Shown here in pieces: positions 9,340 to 18,504 of a stretch of DNA of 64,000 nt. Origin of the DNA: Providencia rettgeri (GTDB lineage: Bacteria; Pseudomonadota; Gammaproteobacteria; Enterobacterales; Enterobacteriaceae); the NCBI RefSeq assembly GCF_001874625.1, contig NZ_CP017671.1, forward strand, positions 4,278,001-4,342,000, given 5' to 3'. The notes beneath the pieces were generated by a model. The model had not been told where the DNA came from. It searched no databases and saw only the letters and a list, made by a program, of their open reading frames with translations. The first letter of the stretch is position 1. Every line of letters starts with the position of its first letter. The position numbers and the translations under genes were made by a program.

Positions 9340-10380
9340 ATGACAACCAATACACAACTTCAAAACTCTCAAGAATATTTAGATGTTGGGTTACGTGGAC
9401 AATGGTATCCCGTATTATCCAGTTGGGAAGTAAGCAGTAACCCTATTGGCATCACTCGGCTCGAAGAACAAATCGTTTTATGGCGAGATGATAAAGGCCA
9501 ACTTCACGCACTTGAAGATAGATGCCCACATCGTGGCGCTCGATTATCAATGGGGTGGAACCTAGGTGAACGCATTGCTTGCTGGTACCACGGCGTCGAA
9601 GTCGGTGGCGACGGTGTCGTTAAAGATGTTCCAGCGGTCAGCCAATGTCCGCTTGAAGGGCAAAAATGCTTAAAGACCTATCCAGTTCAAGAAATTCATG
9701 GGGCTATTTTTCTCTACTTTGCTGTCATTGAAGGTGAAACCCCACCCGCTCTTGAGTTCCCTGAAGAATTAGCGGATGACGAAAATCACAGTCATTTCCT
9801 ATGTACTGCCTCATGGAAATGCAATTACCAGTATGCGTTAGAAAACGTAATGGACCCCATGCACGGAACCTACCTCCATTCATCATCACATTCAATGGCT
9901 GAAGGAGACAAACAGTCAGAGATGATCCTTGAAGCGACAAAAAATGGTTTCATTTTCCGTAAAAATGACCAAATTGGCGTCAACTTCGATTGGGTCGAAT
10001 TTGCGAGCACAGGCGCAAATTGGATGCGCTTATCCATTCCTTATCAAAAACGTTTTGGGCCGGGTGGGCATTTTTGGATTATCGGTATGGTCGTTCCTGA
10101 AGACCGTGATCATACTCGGGTCTTCTTCTGGCGCATCCGCAAAGTCAAAGATTGGCAACGTGATTTATGGCGCTTTATGTACCGCAATCGTCTAGAAGGG
10201 TTGCACTGGGATGTCTTAGAACAAGACCGCATTATTTTAGAAAACCTTGCGCCTAACGCACGTAATAAAGAATTCCTCTACCAACATGATGTGGGGCTAT
10301 CGCGCCTACGCCGGATAATGCAGCGTGAAGCGAAAAAACAATTTGACCTAATAAACAGCAAGGTAGCTGAAAATGCGTGA
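9340..10380 (+). CDS. Rieske non-haem iron oxygenase, alpha subunit (alpha-only type)
   Basis: 346 residues. The N-terminal Rieske domain has C62-x-H64 and C81-x2-H84; the catalytic domain has the mononuclear iron motif N169-x2-D172-x2-H175-x4-H180 (ENVMDPMHGTYLH). No beta subunit is encoded nearby, so it is probably an alpha-only (alpha3) enzyme of the type seen in vanillate, dicamba or carbazole oxygenases. It would insert one or two oxygen atoms from O2 into an aromatic or alicyclic substrate using electrons from the ferredoxin at 8656. Demethylation or monooxygenation is as possible as cis-dihydroxylation. Confidence 0.92.
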   Translation: MTTNTQLQNSQEYLDVGLRGQWYPVLSSWEVSSNPIGITRLEEQIVLWRDDKGQLHALEDRCPHRGARLSMGWNLGERIACWYHGVEVGGDGVVKDVPAVSQCPLEGQKCLKTYPVQEIHGAIFLYFAVIEGETPPALEFPEELADDENHSHFLCTASWKCNYQYALENVMDPMHGTYLHSSSHSMAEGDKQSEMILEATKNGFIFRKNDQIGVNFDWVEFASTGANWMRLSIPYQKRFGPGGHFWIIGMVVPEDRDHTRVFFWRIRKVKDWQRDLWRFMYRNRLEGLHWDVLEQDRIILENLAPNARNKEFLYQHDVGLSRLRRIMQREAKKQFDLINSKVAENA

Positions 10381-11128
10381 CTTATTAGTGGGCAAACGGA
10401 TTGTTATCACTGGGGCAGCCAGAGGGCTTGGCTTTAGTTTTGCCCAAGCCGCAGCACAGCAAGGGGCTCATGTTGTCTTATGTGACATCCTAGAACAACG
10501 ATTACAAGAAAGCGTTGAAACACTCCGTAACCAAGGCCTTGATGCACAAGGTGTTCAGCTTGACCTTGCTTCCCCTGATTCAATAGCGCATGCATTCGAT
10601 ATCATCGGTCAGCAAGGGGTTATTGATGGTTTGATCAATAACGCAGCTCTTGCAACAGGTGTAGGCGGCAAGTTACTGGATGAGTATGACATAGCACTGT
10701 GGGATAACGTCATGACCGTCAATGTCAGAGGAACATGGCTAGTCACAAAAGCGGCTTTGCCATTTTTAAAACTCAGTGGCCATGGAAAAATCGTCAATAT
10801 TGCCTCCGATACTGCACTGTGGGGTGCACCAAAGCTAATGGCTTATGTCGCCAGTAAAGGGGCCATTATCAGTATGACTCGTTCAATGGCTCGCGAACTT
10901 GGTACTCACCGCATTTGTGTGAATGCTATTGCACCGGGGCTTACCAAAGTTGAAGCAACAGAATATGTCCCTGCTGAGCGCCACCAGCTTTATGAAAATG
11001 GCCGAGCACTACAAGGTGAACAAATCCCTGAAGACGTAACAGGCACCGCGTTGTATCTACTTTCACCAATGGCTAATTTTGTCACAGGGCAATTAATTCC
11101 CGTTAATGGTGGCTTTGTTTTTAATTAA
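10373..11128 (+). CDS. SDR-family dehydrogenase (classical, complete active site)
   Basis: 251 residues. Cofactor motif TGAARGLG (residues 13-20) and NNAA, with catalytic S145, Y158 and K162 (YVASK), so this is an active classical NAD(P)-dependent enzyme. It overlaps the oxygenase stop by eight bases, implying translational coupling. The natural role is oxidising the diol or alcohol made by the oxygenase. It contrasts with the second SDR of the cluster (16895), which lacks the catalytic Tyr and Lys. Confidence 0.9.
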   Translation: MRDLLVGKRIVITGAARGLGFSFAQAAAQQGAHVVLCDILEQRLQESVETLRNQGLDAQGVQLDLASPDSIAHAFDIIGQQGVIDGLINNAALATGVGGKLLDEYDIALWDNVMTVNVRGTWLVTKAALPFLKLSGHGKIVNIASDTALWGAPKLMAYVASKGAIISMTRSMARELGTHRICVNAIAPGLTKVEATEYVPAERHQLYENGRALQGEQIPEDVTGTALYLLSPMANFVTGQLIPVNGGFVFN

Positions 11129-11157
11129 CTAACCAAGTTGGCTAAGGGGTTAAGGCA

Positions 11158-11934
11158 ATGAGTTCAACATGCAAATATTTAATACCGGGTTTGGAAAAAG
11201 GGTTACAACTTCTTCTTCTCCTCGCTCAGCAACATCGTGAGTTAACTTTTGCTGAAATCTTGCGCTTAGTCGATATGCCAAAGGCTACGGCATATCGGGC
11301 TATCCAAACATTGGTGCATTTGGATTTTCTCGTCCAACACCCACGCACAGGGGCCTTTTCTCTGGGGCGAAAAGTATTAAGCCTTGGTCTTGGTTATATT
11401 GCATCGTTAGATTTAACTCAATTAGGTCAACCCATTATCGAACAATTGAGAGACCGTAGCCAATGTAACAGCCATTTAGTTATCCGCGATGGCACAGATA
11501 TTATTTATATCGCTCGGGTTAGTGGTGCCGAATCAAAAATTAACCACGTCAGTGTCGGAACACGTTTATCCGCGCATCGTACCTCACTTGGGCGCATGCT
11601 ACTTAGTGGGCTGAACCGTGCGGAATTTGATGCACTCTACCCTCACGATGAGTTACCCGACAATGCAGGCAGTAAACACGAATTCTGGCAAATGATCCAA
11701 GCCGACAAATTGCGTGGCTACGTGATCGGCGAATCATTTTATCGTCGGGGGATTTCATCCATTGTTTACCCCGTCTACAACCAAGCTAATGGCGTAGAGG
11801 CGGTGATTAGCATCATGGTACCGATGAACAGTATTCCGGCACAGGAACGCCAGCGATTACAAAATGAAGTGAGTTATGCCGCGCAAAGATTGACTGAATT
11901 TATTGGTGGTATGAACCAAGCAAAAGCCGTTTAG
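11158..11934 (+). CDS. IclR-family transcriptional regulator
   Basis: 258 residues. The N-terminal winged helix-turn-helix (GLEKGLQLLLLLAQQHRELT to about residue 75) is followed by the IclR effector-binding domain, with SHRTSLGR-type (AHRTSLGRMLLSG) and RRGISSIVYP segments. IclR proteins of this kind bind aromatic acids or their breakdown products and control adjacent catabolic genes. It lies inside the operon, 29 bases after the SDR gene. The GTTTC/GAAAC palindromes at 8473 and 8608 are candidate targets. Confidence 0.92.
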   Translation: MSSTCKYLIPGLEKGLQLLLLLAQQHRELTFAEILRLVDMPKATAYRAIQTLVHLDFLVQHPRTGAFSLGRKVLSLGLGYIASLDLTQLGQPIIEQLRDRSQCNSHLVIRDGTDIIYIARVSGAESKINHVSVGTRLSAHRTSLGRMLLSGLNRAEFDALYPHDELPDNAGSKHEFWQMIQADKLRGYVIGESFYRRGISSIVYPVYNQANGVEAVISIMVPMNSIPAQERQRLQNEVSYAAQRLTEFIGGMNQAKAV

Positions 11935-11967
11935 CGTTAAGCAATTATCTACCCTACATTTTTAGGT

Positions 11968-12020
11968 TTATTGCCATAAGCCTCAGACTCCTTTTGCCCA
12001 AAAGGTGCCTTTGGCAATAA
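11968..12020 (+). promoter_or_regulatory. Nested hairpin in the leader of the extradiol dioxygenase gene
   Basis: An outer 9-bp perfect stem (TTATTGCCA / TGGCAATAA, 11968-11976 with 12012-12020) encloses a 6-bp stem with GCCC loop (CCTTTT / AAAAGG). It sits 24 bases before the ATG at 12045. No U-tract follows, so it is not a standard terminator. It may be an RNA control or stability element, or an operator. Confidence 0.5.
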
Positions 12021-12044
12021 CACCAATCTACAGAGGACTTTGCT

Positions 12045-12971
12045 ATGCCAGTGATTGGAATAGAAAAATTAGAATTTGGTGTCGAAGACATCCCTAACTG
12101 CCAAAAATTTTTACATGATTTTGGCCTACAGGTTACCGCGGTCAACCCGTCATTATTTTCGACGCTCTCTGGGGCAAAAATACAACTTTTTGACCATCAA
12201 GACCCTACACTTCCACCTGCTTTTGAAACAGGCTCAACCCTGCGTCGAATAACTTGGGGGACGGAAAATGCCACTGAACTCAATAAAATCATCGAAAACA
12301 TTCAGGGTTGTGATGGTTTCAAACTTACTGGAGATGGCGCCGAATGCCGTGACCCGAATGGTATGACAGTGGCTTTTACCGTCACTCAGCAACAGAGCGT
12401 CGAAATAGAAATCTCACCAATCAACCAATGGGGGGATATTCGCCGTATTGATCAACCTAGCCCTGTTTACGAAAAAGCAACGCCAATTAATGTGGGCCAT
12501 GTGGTATTTTTTGTCGACGACTTACCGTCCACAGAAGCCTTTTATTGCCAAAAGCTGGGTTTTCAAGTCTCTGACCGTTATATCGACCGTGCTGTCTTTT
12601 TACGTGCTCAAGTTAATGGTTGTCATCACAATTTATTCCTACTCAAATTACCACACCGTGGCAGCGGCCTTAATCATGTTGCCTTTACCGTACGTGATAT
12701 CCATGAAGTCATTGGCGGTGGCTTAGCAATGAACCGGCAGCAATGGAGCACCTTTATTGGTCCTGGTCGCCACCCGATTTCATCGGCTTATTTTTGGTAC
12801 GTTAACAGCCCGACCGGTGGCGCCTTTGAATATTACACTAATGACGATTTCTTGACGGATAAATGGCAGCCTCGCGAACTGGAACATTCACTGGTTTCAT
12901 TCACCGAGTGGGCGGTGGAAGGCGGTCTAGATTATGAAACCCGTCGTCAAGTCAAACCGGTAAAGGAGTAA
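12045..12971 (+). CDS. VOC-family extradiol (type I) ring-cleavage dioxygenase
   Basis: 308 residues in two VOC domains. The C-terminal domain has the 2-His-1-Glu iron triad of type I extradiol dioxygenases: H152 (NVGHVVF), H211 (LNHVAF) and E262 (GAFEYY). The N-terminal domain lacks these ligands, as in the catechol 2,3-dioxygenase fold. It probably opens a dihydroxylated ring next to the diol using O2. A preceding leader hairpin and an alpha/beta hydrolase downstream (16045) complete a meta-cleavage logic. Without an exact match the ring substrate is open. Confidence 0.85.
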   Translation: MPVIGIEKLEFGVEDIPNCQKFLHDFGLQVTAVNPSLFSTLSGAKIQLFDHQDPTLPPAFETGSTLRRITWGTENATELNKIIENIQGCDGFKLTGDGAECRDPNGMTVAFTVTQQQSVEIEISPINQWGDIRRIDQPSPVYEKATPINVGHVVFFVDDLPSTEAFYCQKLGFQVSDRYIDRAVFLRAQVNGCHHNLFLLKLPHRGSGLNHVAFTVRDIHEVIGGGLAMNRQQWSTFIGPGRHPISSAYFWYVNSPTGGAFEYYTNDDFLTDKWQPRELEHSLVSFTEWAVEGGLDYETRRQVKPVKE

Positions 12972-12975
12972 CCCT

Positions 12976-14190
12976 ATGAATTCCTTAATCCAAGGTGGTA
13001 TTGTCATTATTGGCGGTGGGCAAGCAGGTGGCTGGGCGGCAAAAACCTTACGAGATGAAGGTTACCAAGGCCAAATCTCTGTTATCAGCGATGAAGATCA
13101 TGACTTTTATGAACGCCCACCGCTATCAAAGGCCGCACTCACACTAGAAAGCTTTGCGCTGTCGCGGTTATTTAGTGAAGAAGCCACCCAAGCCTTACAT
13201 TTGCAATGGTTTCGCCCAGTGCGAGCCACTAAGATTGATACAAAAACAAAATATGTTCACCTCAATGATGGTCGTATTGTAACGTTTGAAAAACTGTTAC
13301 TCGCCACAGGTGGACGCCCCCGTTACCTCTCCAATGATTGGCAAAAACACCCACAAGTTTTCGCATTACGCTCATGGAACGATGCACAACAACTACGCTC
13401 AGCACTCCTTGAGGCAAAGAAAATTGCCATCATTGGCGGCGGGTGGATTGGCTTGGAGGTCGCTGCCTCTGCACGTCAAATGGGAATAGATGTCACAATT
13501 TTTGAGCGTCAAAGCCGCCTATGCGAACGCAGCGTTCCACAAAATGTCTCTGAAGCATTGGCACAGCGCCATACCCGAGCTGGCGTACATATCATTACGG
13601 ATTGTGGTGACATTAAGCTTGGGGAGTCAGTGACTCGCTTACAAATCACTTGCCAGAAGCAACCATGGCAAACATTCGACCTAGCCGTAATGGGGATTGG
13701 GGTTGAATTAAACCTTGAACTCGCCAAACAGGCTGGGCTTGATATCACCCATGGTATTGTTATCAATGACCAAGGGCAAACCTCACACCCTGATATTTAC
13801 GCTGCTGGCGACGTGGCTTGTCATCCAACACTTTCTTTATGTCTGCAATCTTGGGCTTACGCACAAAACCAAGCCATCACGACGGCAAAAGCCATGTTAA
13901 ACCCGCAATCAGAAGGGTTTGATGAGCCAGCTTGGCTATGGTCGGATCAATACCAAGATAATATTCAAATATTGGGCATACCAACTTCGCAAGCGCAACA
14001 ACACATCCAGCGCTATACACCAAACTCAGAGGTCCATTTTTCCCTGAATGACACTAATGAATTGGTGCAAATGATTGCTTTCAATGATGCACGCGCTATC
14101 AAGCTAGGTAAGCGTTGGATGCAAAGTCACCGCAAACTGGATCCTTCTGAACTTGCTGATCCAACATTTTCACTGATGTCACTGAAATAG
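12976..14190 (+). CDS. FAD-dependent ferredoxin reductase of the Rieske system
   Basis: 404 residues. An N-terminal FAD Rossmann motif (GGGQAGGWAA) followed by FYERPPLSKA, a second NAD-binding motif (IIGGGWIGLEVAA) and a late FAD-binding segment (DIYAAGDVA) match BphA4/CamA-type ferredoxin reductases. It would move electrons from NAD(P)H to the Rieske ferredoxin at 8656. It starts four bases after the dioxygenase stop. Reductase and ferredoxin are separated by four genes, which is unusual within one operon but not rare. Confidence 0.9.
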   Translation: MNSLIQGGIVIIGGGQAGGWAAKTLRDEGYQGQISVISDEDHDFYERPPLSKAALTLESFALSRLFSEEATQALHLQWFRPVRATKIDTKTKYVHLNDGRIVTFEKLLLATGGRPRYLSNDWQKHPQVFALRSWNDAQQLRSALLEAKKIAIIGGGWIGLEVAASARQMGIDVTIFERQSRLCERSVPQNVSEALAQRHTRAGVHIITDCGDIKLGESVTRLQITCQKQPWQTFDLAVMGIGVELNLELAKQAGLDITHGIVINDQGQTSHPDIYAAGDVACHPTLSLCLQSWAYAQNQAITTAKAMLNPQSEGFDEPAWLWSDQYQDNIQILGIPTSQAQQHIQRYTPNSEVHFSLNDTNELVQMIAFNDARAIKLGKRWMQSHRKLDPSELADPTFSLMSLK

Positions 14191-14211
14191 TGTACAGCAA
14201 GGAGAAATAAC

Positions 14212-15492
14212 ATGGCTAATCAAAGCATTACCTTACAAGCCAAGGAACATGACCAACAAGCCCAAGACATCCCTGAAAAAATTAATTGGTTAATCCCAAT
14301 TGGCTTATTTTCCTGTGTATTGCTCGCTTTCTTCGACAAAATCAGTATTGCAGCTCTATTTTCAGATGAAAAGTTTCAGCAGGCACTTGGCATTGACTTT
14401 GATCCAACACGTTTAGGTCTGCTGATGAGCGCATTTTTATTTGCTTATGGCGTTTCCTCAATGTTACTTAGTGGAATTGGCGACCGATTCCACCCAACCA
14501 AAATGCTACTGTTTATGATTAGCAGTTGGTGCTTCTTAATGATTTTCATGGGGTTTACCCATCATTACGGCACGATGGTTTTTCTGAGGATCTTGCTCGG
14601 TATTGCTGAAGGCCCCCTACTAGCCATTGCTTACGCCATTGTACGCCGCACATTTCCACCTAAGATGCAGGCTCGCGCCACTATGATGTGGTTACTTGGA
14701 ACTCCAATTGGAGCGGCTCTAGGCTTCCCTATCGCCCTATATCTTCTGAATAATTTTGGCTGGCAAAGTACCTTCTTTGTGATGGCGGCCTTTACCGTAC
14801 CCGTTTGGTGGCTAGTCGTGATTGGTATCCGTCACCCTAACTTAGTAAATCGTCAGGCTCAAACCAAAAACTCAGCGGGTGAAAAACGATCAGTCGAACA
14901 GCTCGCGACCATACAAGCCCATAAAAAACGCTTATTCAAAAACAGCCATTTTTGGATTATCTGCCTGTTTAACATCGCTTTTCTTGTTTATCTTTGGGGG
15001 ATGAATGGCTGGTTACCAAGCTATTTAATTAAAGGGAAATCAATCCACTTAGAGCATGCAGGGGTCTTATCCTCTCTCCCCTTTATCGCCATGTTGTTTG
15101 GCGAAGGAATAGGCGCATGGTTGTCTGACCGCTATGACCGTAGAGCTTTAGTGTGTTTTGTATCTCTCTTAGGTGCGGTATTGGGCTTAGCTGGAGTGCT
15201 ATTCCTCACTGATACCTACAGCATCATCCTCATGATGGCATTTAGCATGTTTATGTGGGGAGCAGGAGCTCCCAATATCTTCGCTCTACTCGCTAAAGTC
15301 ACACAAAAACAAGTCAGTGCATTGGCCGGTGGCATATTCAATGGCCTAGGAAACCTCGCTGGCGCGGCTGCACCTCTGCTGATGGGGGTGCTGATCACCG
15401 CCACTCACACTATGGATAGCGGGCTGTTATTTATCGTAATTATTGGTTTAGTCGGCAGCCTACTACTTCTGCCTCTACTGAAAAAATACTAA
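14212..15492 (+). CDS. MFS transporter, probable uptake carrier for the cluster's substrate
   Basis: 426 residues, 12 predicted membrane helices, with GDRFHPTK after helix 2 and SDRYDRR after helix 8. It belongs with the anion:cation symporter group that imports aromatic or sugar acids. It is colinear with the catabolic genes and preceded by an AAGGAG ribosome site, so import of the growth substrate is the natural role. The transported molecule, likely a carboxylate, is not deducible. Confidence 0.83.
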   Translation: MANQSITLQAKEHDQQAQDIPEKINWLIPIGLFSCVLLAFFDKISIAALFSDEKFQQALGIDFDPTRLGLLMSAFLFAYGVSSMLLSGIGDRFHPTKMLLFMISSWCFLMIFMGFTHHYGTMVFLRILLGIAEGPLLAIAYAIVRRTFPPKMQARATMMWLLGTPIGAALGFPIALYLLNNFGWQSTFFVMAAFTVPVWWLVVIGIRHPNLVNRQAQTKNSAGEKRSVEQLATIQAHKKRLFKNSHFWIICLFNIAFLVYLWGMNGWLPSYLIKGKSIHLEHAGVLSSLPFIAMLFGEGIGAWLSDRYDRRALVCFVSLLGAVLGLAGVLFLTDTYSIILMMAFSMFMWGAGAPNIFALLAKVTQKQVSALAGGIFNGLGNLAGAAAPLLMGVLITATHTMDSGLLFIVIIGLVGSLLLLPLLKKY

Positions 15493-15516
15493 TCACTCTG
15501 TGTAGGAGATAACGCT

Positions 15517-16029
15517 ATGTCACAACCTCAAATCAAACCCCAAGATATCCCAATGGCACAATGGATAGAATCACGAATTGCTCGCCTTGAAGGCCGTAAA
15601 TATGACTGGAACGCCTTGAAATTCCAAGCTGATTACGACCCTAAATATCGTCGTGCCCAAATGCGCTACATCGGTACTGGTGCAACAGGTGTTGCTAATG
15701 ACGTGAATACCGTCCCCGCAGAGAACTTCACTTTCTCCACCATGGTATTACCCGCCAAATGTGAAGGCCCCTTACATTTACATCCTGATGTTGAAGAAGT
15801 GTTTTTCATGCTGAAGGGCACTATTACGCTATTTGTTCGTGATGGTGACGAAGAGTATGAAACGGTTCTCAAAGAACGTGACCTAATTTCTGTTCCAGCG
15901 GGGATTTACCGTGGTCTATTTAATCATGGAGAGGAAGAGGCATTAATGTGCGTGATGATTGGCACACAAAAGCCTGCAATCCCGACTTACCCAGAAGACC
16001 ACCCGTTATCTAAAGTGAAACGTAACTAA
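15517..16029 (+). CDS. Cupin-domain protein
   Basis: 170 residues with one cupin barrel. Metal-ligand-like residues appear in GPLHLHPDVEEVFFMLKG (two His and a Glu, motif 1). A second half follows with DLISVPAGIYRGLFNHGEEE. Small cupins in aromatic clusters serve as dioxygenases, isomerases or decarboxylase-like enzymes; which applies here is not visible. No signal peptide. It lies 24 bases after the carrier gene and 12 before the hydrolase. Confidence 0.75.
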   Translation: MSQPQIKPQDIPMAQWIESRIARLEGRKYDWNALKFQADYDPKYRRAQMRYIGTGATGVANDVNTVPAENFTFSTMVLPAKCEGPLHLHPDVEEVFFMLKGTITLFVRDGDEEYETVLKERDLISVPAGIYRGLFNHGEEEALMCVMIGTQKPAIPTYPEDHPLSKVKRN

Positions 16030-16044
16030 CCGGAGTTATCAGTG

Positions 16045-16884
16045 ATGAATTTGCCAATCGAAAAACTTCCTGCACAACAACTGGCTGATTTTGGCCAATA
16101 CCGCCTTAATTGGCGCTGTTCAGGTCATGGGCATGCCGTCGTTTTATTGCACGGGATCAGCTCTGGCTCGGCCTCATGGGTAAGCCAACTGGCTTCTTCA
16201 TCACTGACCGACCACTATCGACTGTATAGCTGGGATGCTCCCGGCTATTCGGGCAGCTCAATGCTCAACACAGCGAAACCAACTGCTGTTGACTATGCTA
16301 CAGCATTAAAAGCTTTTTTAGATAGCCTAAAAATACAACAGGTCGTTTTAGTCGGGCATTCACTCGGAGCCTTGATGGCTAGCGCTTTTGCCGCACAATA
16401 TTCTCAGCAAGTAAAAGGGTTATTTTTAGCTAATCCAGCTCAAGGCTATGCCTCTAAAAGCCCTGAACAGCAAGCTTCCGTGTATCAACAACGGCAGATG
16501 ATTGTAACTAATTCAGGGTTACAAGCCTATGCTGAAAACCGAGCCGCCGCCCTACTATCACCCAATGCAACCCCAGAAAAAATCGATTGGGTGAAACAAA
16601 ATATGGAAAAACTTAATCCCCAAGGCTTTCTTGCGGCAGCATGGATGTTAGCCCATGACGATATTAGTTTGTATTTAAAGGGTTATAACGGGCCAATCGA
16701 AATACTGGCAGGCGCTGATGACACCATTACGCCACCACAACAAGTACAGCAGCTCGCGATACAACAAGAGTGCCCTTTTTGGTTGATTAAACAAGCGGGA
16801 CATGCCAGTTACCTTGATACCCCCACACAGTTTAATCACCATTTGAAACAATTTTTAGAGACGGTATACAACCCAGTCGAATAA
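16045..16884 (+). CDS. Alpha/beta hydrolase (candidate C-C bond hydrolase of ring-cleavage product)
   Basis: 279 residues from the ATG at 16045; a GTG three bases earlier is an alternative start. The nucleophile elbow GHSLG holds S106. The oxyanion-hole HGIS segment lies at 36-39, the acid in LAGADDTI and the catalytic His in KQAGHASYL. With an extradiol dioxygenase in the same operon, hydrolysis of the meta-cleavage product (as MhpC or BphD do) is the best guess. An esterase or lactonase role is the alternative. Confidence 0.82.
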   Translation: MNLPIEKLPAQQLADFGQYRLNWRCSGHGHAVVLLHGISSGSASWVSQLASSSLTDHYRLYSWDAPGYSGSSMLNTAKPTAVDYATALKAFLDSLKIQQVVLVGHSLGALMASAFAAQYSQQVKGLFLANPAQGYASKSPEQQASVYQQRQMIVTNSGLQAYAENRAAALLSPNATPEKIDWVKQNMEKLNPQGFLAAAWMLAHDDISLYLKGYNGPIEILAGADDTITPPQQVQQLAIQQECPFWLIKQAGHASYLDTPTQFNHHLKQFLETVYNPVE

Positions 16885-16894
16885 AGGAATCCTT

Positions 16895-17689
16895 ATGAAT
16901 TTACAGTTAAATAACCGTATTGCTGTCGTGACTGGAGGGAGCTCTGGTATTGGTTTTGCAACAGTCAAACTGTTACTCGACGAAGGTTGTAAAGTTGCTT
17001 TTTGTGGTCGAGATACTGAAAAACTACAACACGCTCTCAATACATTACGGTCTCTCTACCCTCAAGGGGAATTTATCGCACAGCGCTGTGATGTCCTCGA
17101 TAAGGCACAAACAGAAAACTTCGCTCAACATGTTTATCAACACTATGGGCAAGTTGATCTTCTGATTAACAATGCGGGTCAAGGCTATGTTGCAAGCTAT
17201 GCTGACACTCCTGAAGCCGCTTGGTTACATGAAGCACAATTAAAATTATTTGGTGTCATTAACCCAGTAAATGCTTTTTTACCTTTCTTAGAACAATCCA
17301 ATATTGCGTCAATTACCTGTGTTAATTCGTTATTAGCGTTACAACCCGAGCCCCATATGGTCGCCACATCTGCCGCACGCGCTGCTCTGTTGAACATGAC
17401 ATTAAATTTATCGAAAACATTGCTACCCAAAGGGATACGCGTTAACTCAATTTTGCTCGGTATGGTCGAATCAGACCAATGGCGGCGTCGTTTCGAAAAC
17501 CGGAGTGATAAAAGCTTGGATTGGCAGCAATGGATTGGCGATATCGCTAACAAGCGAGGGATCCCGATGCAACGTTTGGGGAAACCAGAAGAACCAGCCC
17601 GTGCCTTAGTTTTTTTAGCTTCACCGATGGCTTCGTTTACCTCCGGTGCCGCTTTAGATATTTCGGGTGGCTTTAGCCATCACATTTAA
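16895..17689 (+). CDS. SDR-family protein with altered catalytic residues
   Basis: 264 residues. The cofactor site TGGSSGIG (13-20) and NNAG are normal and S145 is kept. The usual YxxxK reads T158-SAA-R162 (ATSAARAAL), so both the catalytic Tyr and Lys are replaced. The fold and C-terminal GGFS are intact and no frameshift is seen, so the change looks selected rather than decayed. It may use another proton relay, catalyse a non-redox step, or bind cofactor only. It lies ten bases after the hydrolase gene. Confidence 0.83.
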   Translation: MNLQLNNRIAVVTGGSSGIGFATVKLLLDEGCKVAFCGRDTEKLQHALNTLRSLYPQGEFIAQRCDVLDKAQTENFAQHVYQHYGQVDLLINNAGQGYVASYADTPEAAWLHEAQLKLFGVINPVNAFLPFLEQSNIASITCVNSLLALQPEPHMVATSAARAALLNMTLNLSKTLLPKGIRVNSILLGMVESDQWRRRFENRSDKSLDWQQWIGDIANKRGIPMQRLGKPEEPARALVFLASPMASFTSGAALDISGGFSHHI

Positions 17690-17699
17690 AGGGTTAATT

Positions 17700-18491
17700 A
17701 TGAAAACATTAATGTTGATTGGTTATGGTGCAATGGCACAAGAAGTGATTGCTCGTTTACCTAGTGGAATAACCCTTCGCTGGGTTGTGGCTCGCCCTCA
17801 TCACCATAACGCAATACAAGAACGCTTCAAGGGCGCGGTGCTCCCTATTGATAGACTTGATGACTTTAACGAACACCCCGATTTAGTGTTGGAGTGTGCT
17901 GGTCATCAAGCGGTACAGCAGTATGCGCCAACCATTTTACAAAGGGGCTGGACTCTTGCCATTATTTCCACTGGTGTACTGGCTGATGCCACTTTCGAAA
18001 ACACACTAACCACATTAGCAAAGCGTCATCAAAGCCAACTAATTCCTCTCTCAGGCGCGGTTGCTGGGCTTGATGGTTTACGAGCAGCCAAAGAGGCGAA
18101 CATTACCCACGTCATTTATCAGTCACGTAAAAGCCCTGCCAGTTGGCGCAATGGTGCTGCTGAGCGTTATATCGACTTATCGAGTGTCTCTGAAGCTACC
18201 GCCTTTTTTAGTGGTAGTGCGCGAGAAGCTGCCTTGAACTTCCCAGCCAATGCTAATGTTGCCGCTACCGTTGCACTGTATGGCATAGGTATGGATGCAA
18301 CTCAGGTACAACTCATCGTTGATCCGGACACCACCAAAAATTCGCATCAAATTGATGTAAGAGGGGATTTCGGGCATTTTTCTATTGAGTTAAATGGCAA
18401 CCCCCTACCTTCAAACCCAAAGACATCTATGCTTGCAGCCCTAAGTGCCGTTGAAATTTGCCGCCGTATTGCTGAGCAACAGGTAAGCTAA
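17700..18491 (+). CDS. Aspartate dehydrogenase-like (NadX/DUF108) oxidoreductase
   Basis: 263 residues from the ATG at 17700, with GGGTTAATT just upstream. The N-terminal Rossmann motif is GYGAMA (6-11). The C-terminal half shows ANVAATVALYGIG and NPKTSMLAALS, characteristic of L-aspartate dehydrogenase-type proteins. Known members convert oxaloacetate and ammonia to aspartate with NAD(P)H. In this catabolic setting the substrate is probably a different oxo acid or imine made in the pathway. The gene begins 10 bases after the SDR stop at 17689. Confidence 0.8.
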   Translation: MKTLMLIGYGAMAQEVIARLPSGITLRWVVARPHHHNAIQERFKGAVLPIDRLDDFNEHPDLVLECAGHQAVQQYAPTILQRGWTLAIISTGVLADATFENTLTTLAKRHQSQLIPLSGAVAGLDGLRAAKEANITHVIYQSRKSPASWRNGAAERYIDLSSVSEATAFFSGSAREAALNFPANANVAATVALYGIGMDATQVQLIVDPDTTKNSHQIDVRGDFGHFSIELNGNPLPSNPKTSMLAALSAVEICRRIAEQQVS

Positions 18492-18504
18492 TAGGAGCCT
18501 AATC

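Noticed and set aside
17197-17553. Minus-strand ORF of 118 codons in the second SDR gene
   Set aside because: Antisense to a gene with clear SDR motifs and no ribosome site of its own.
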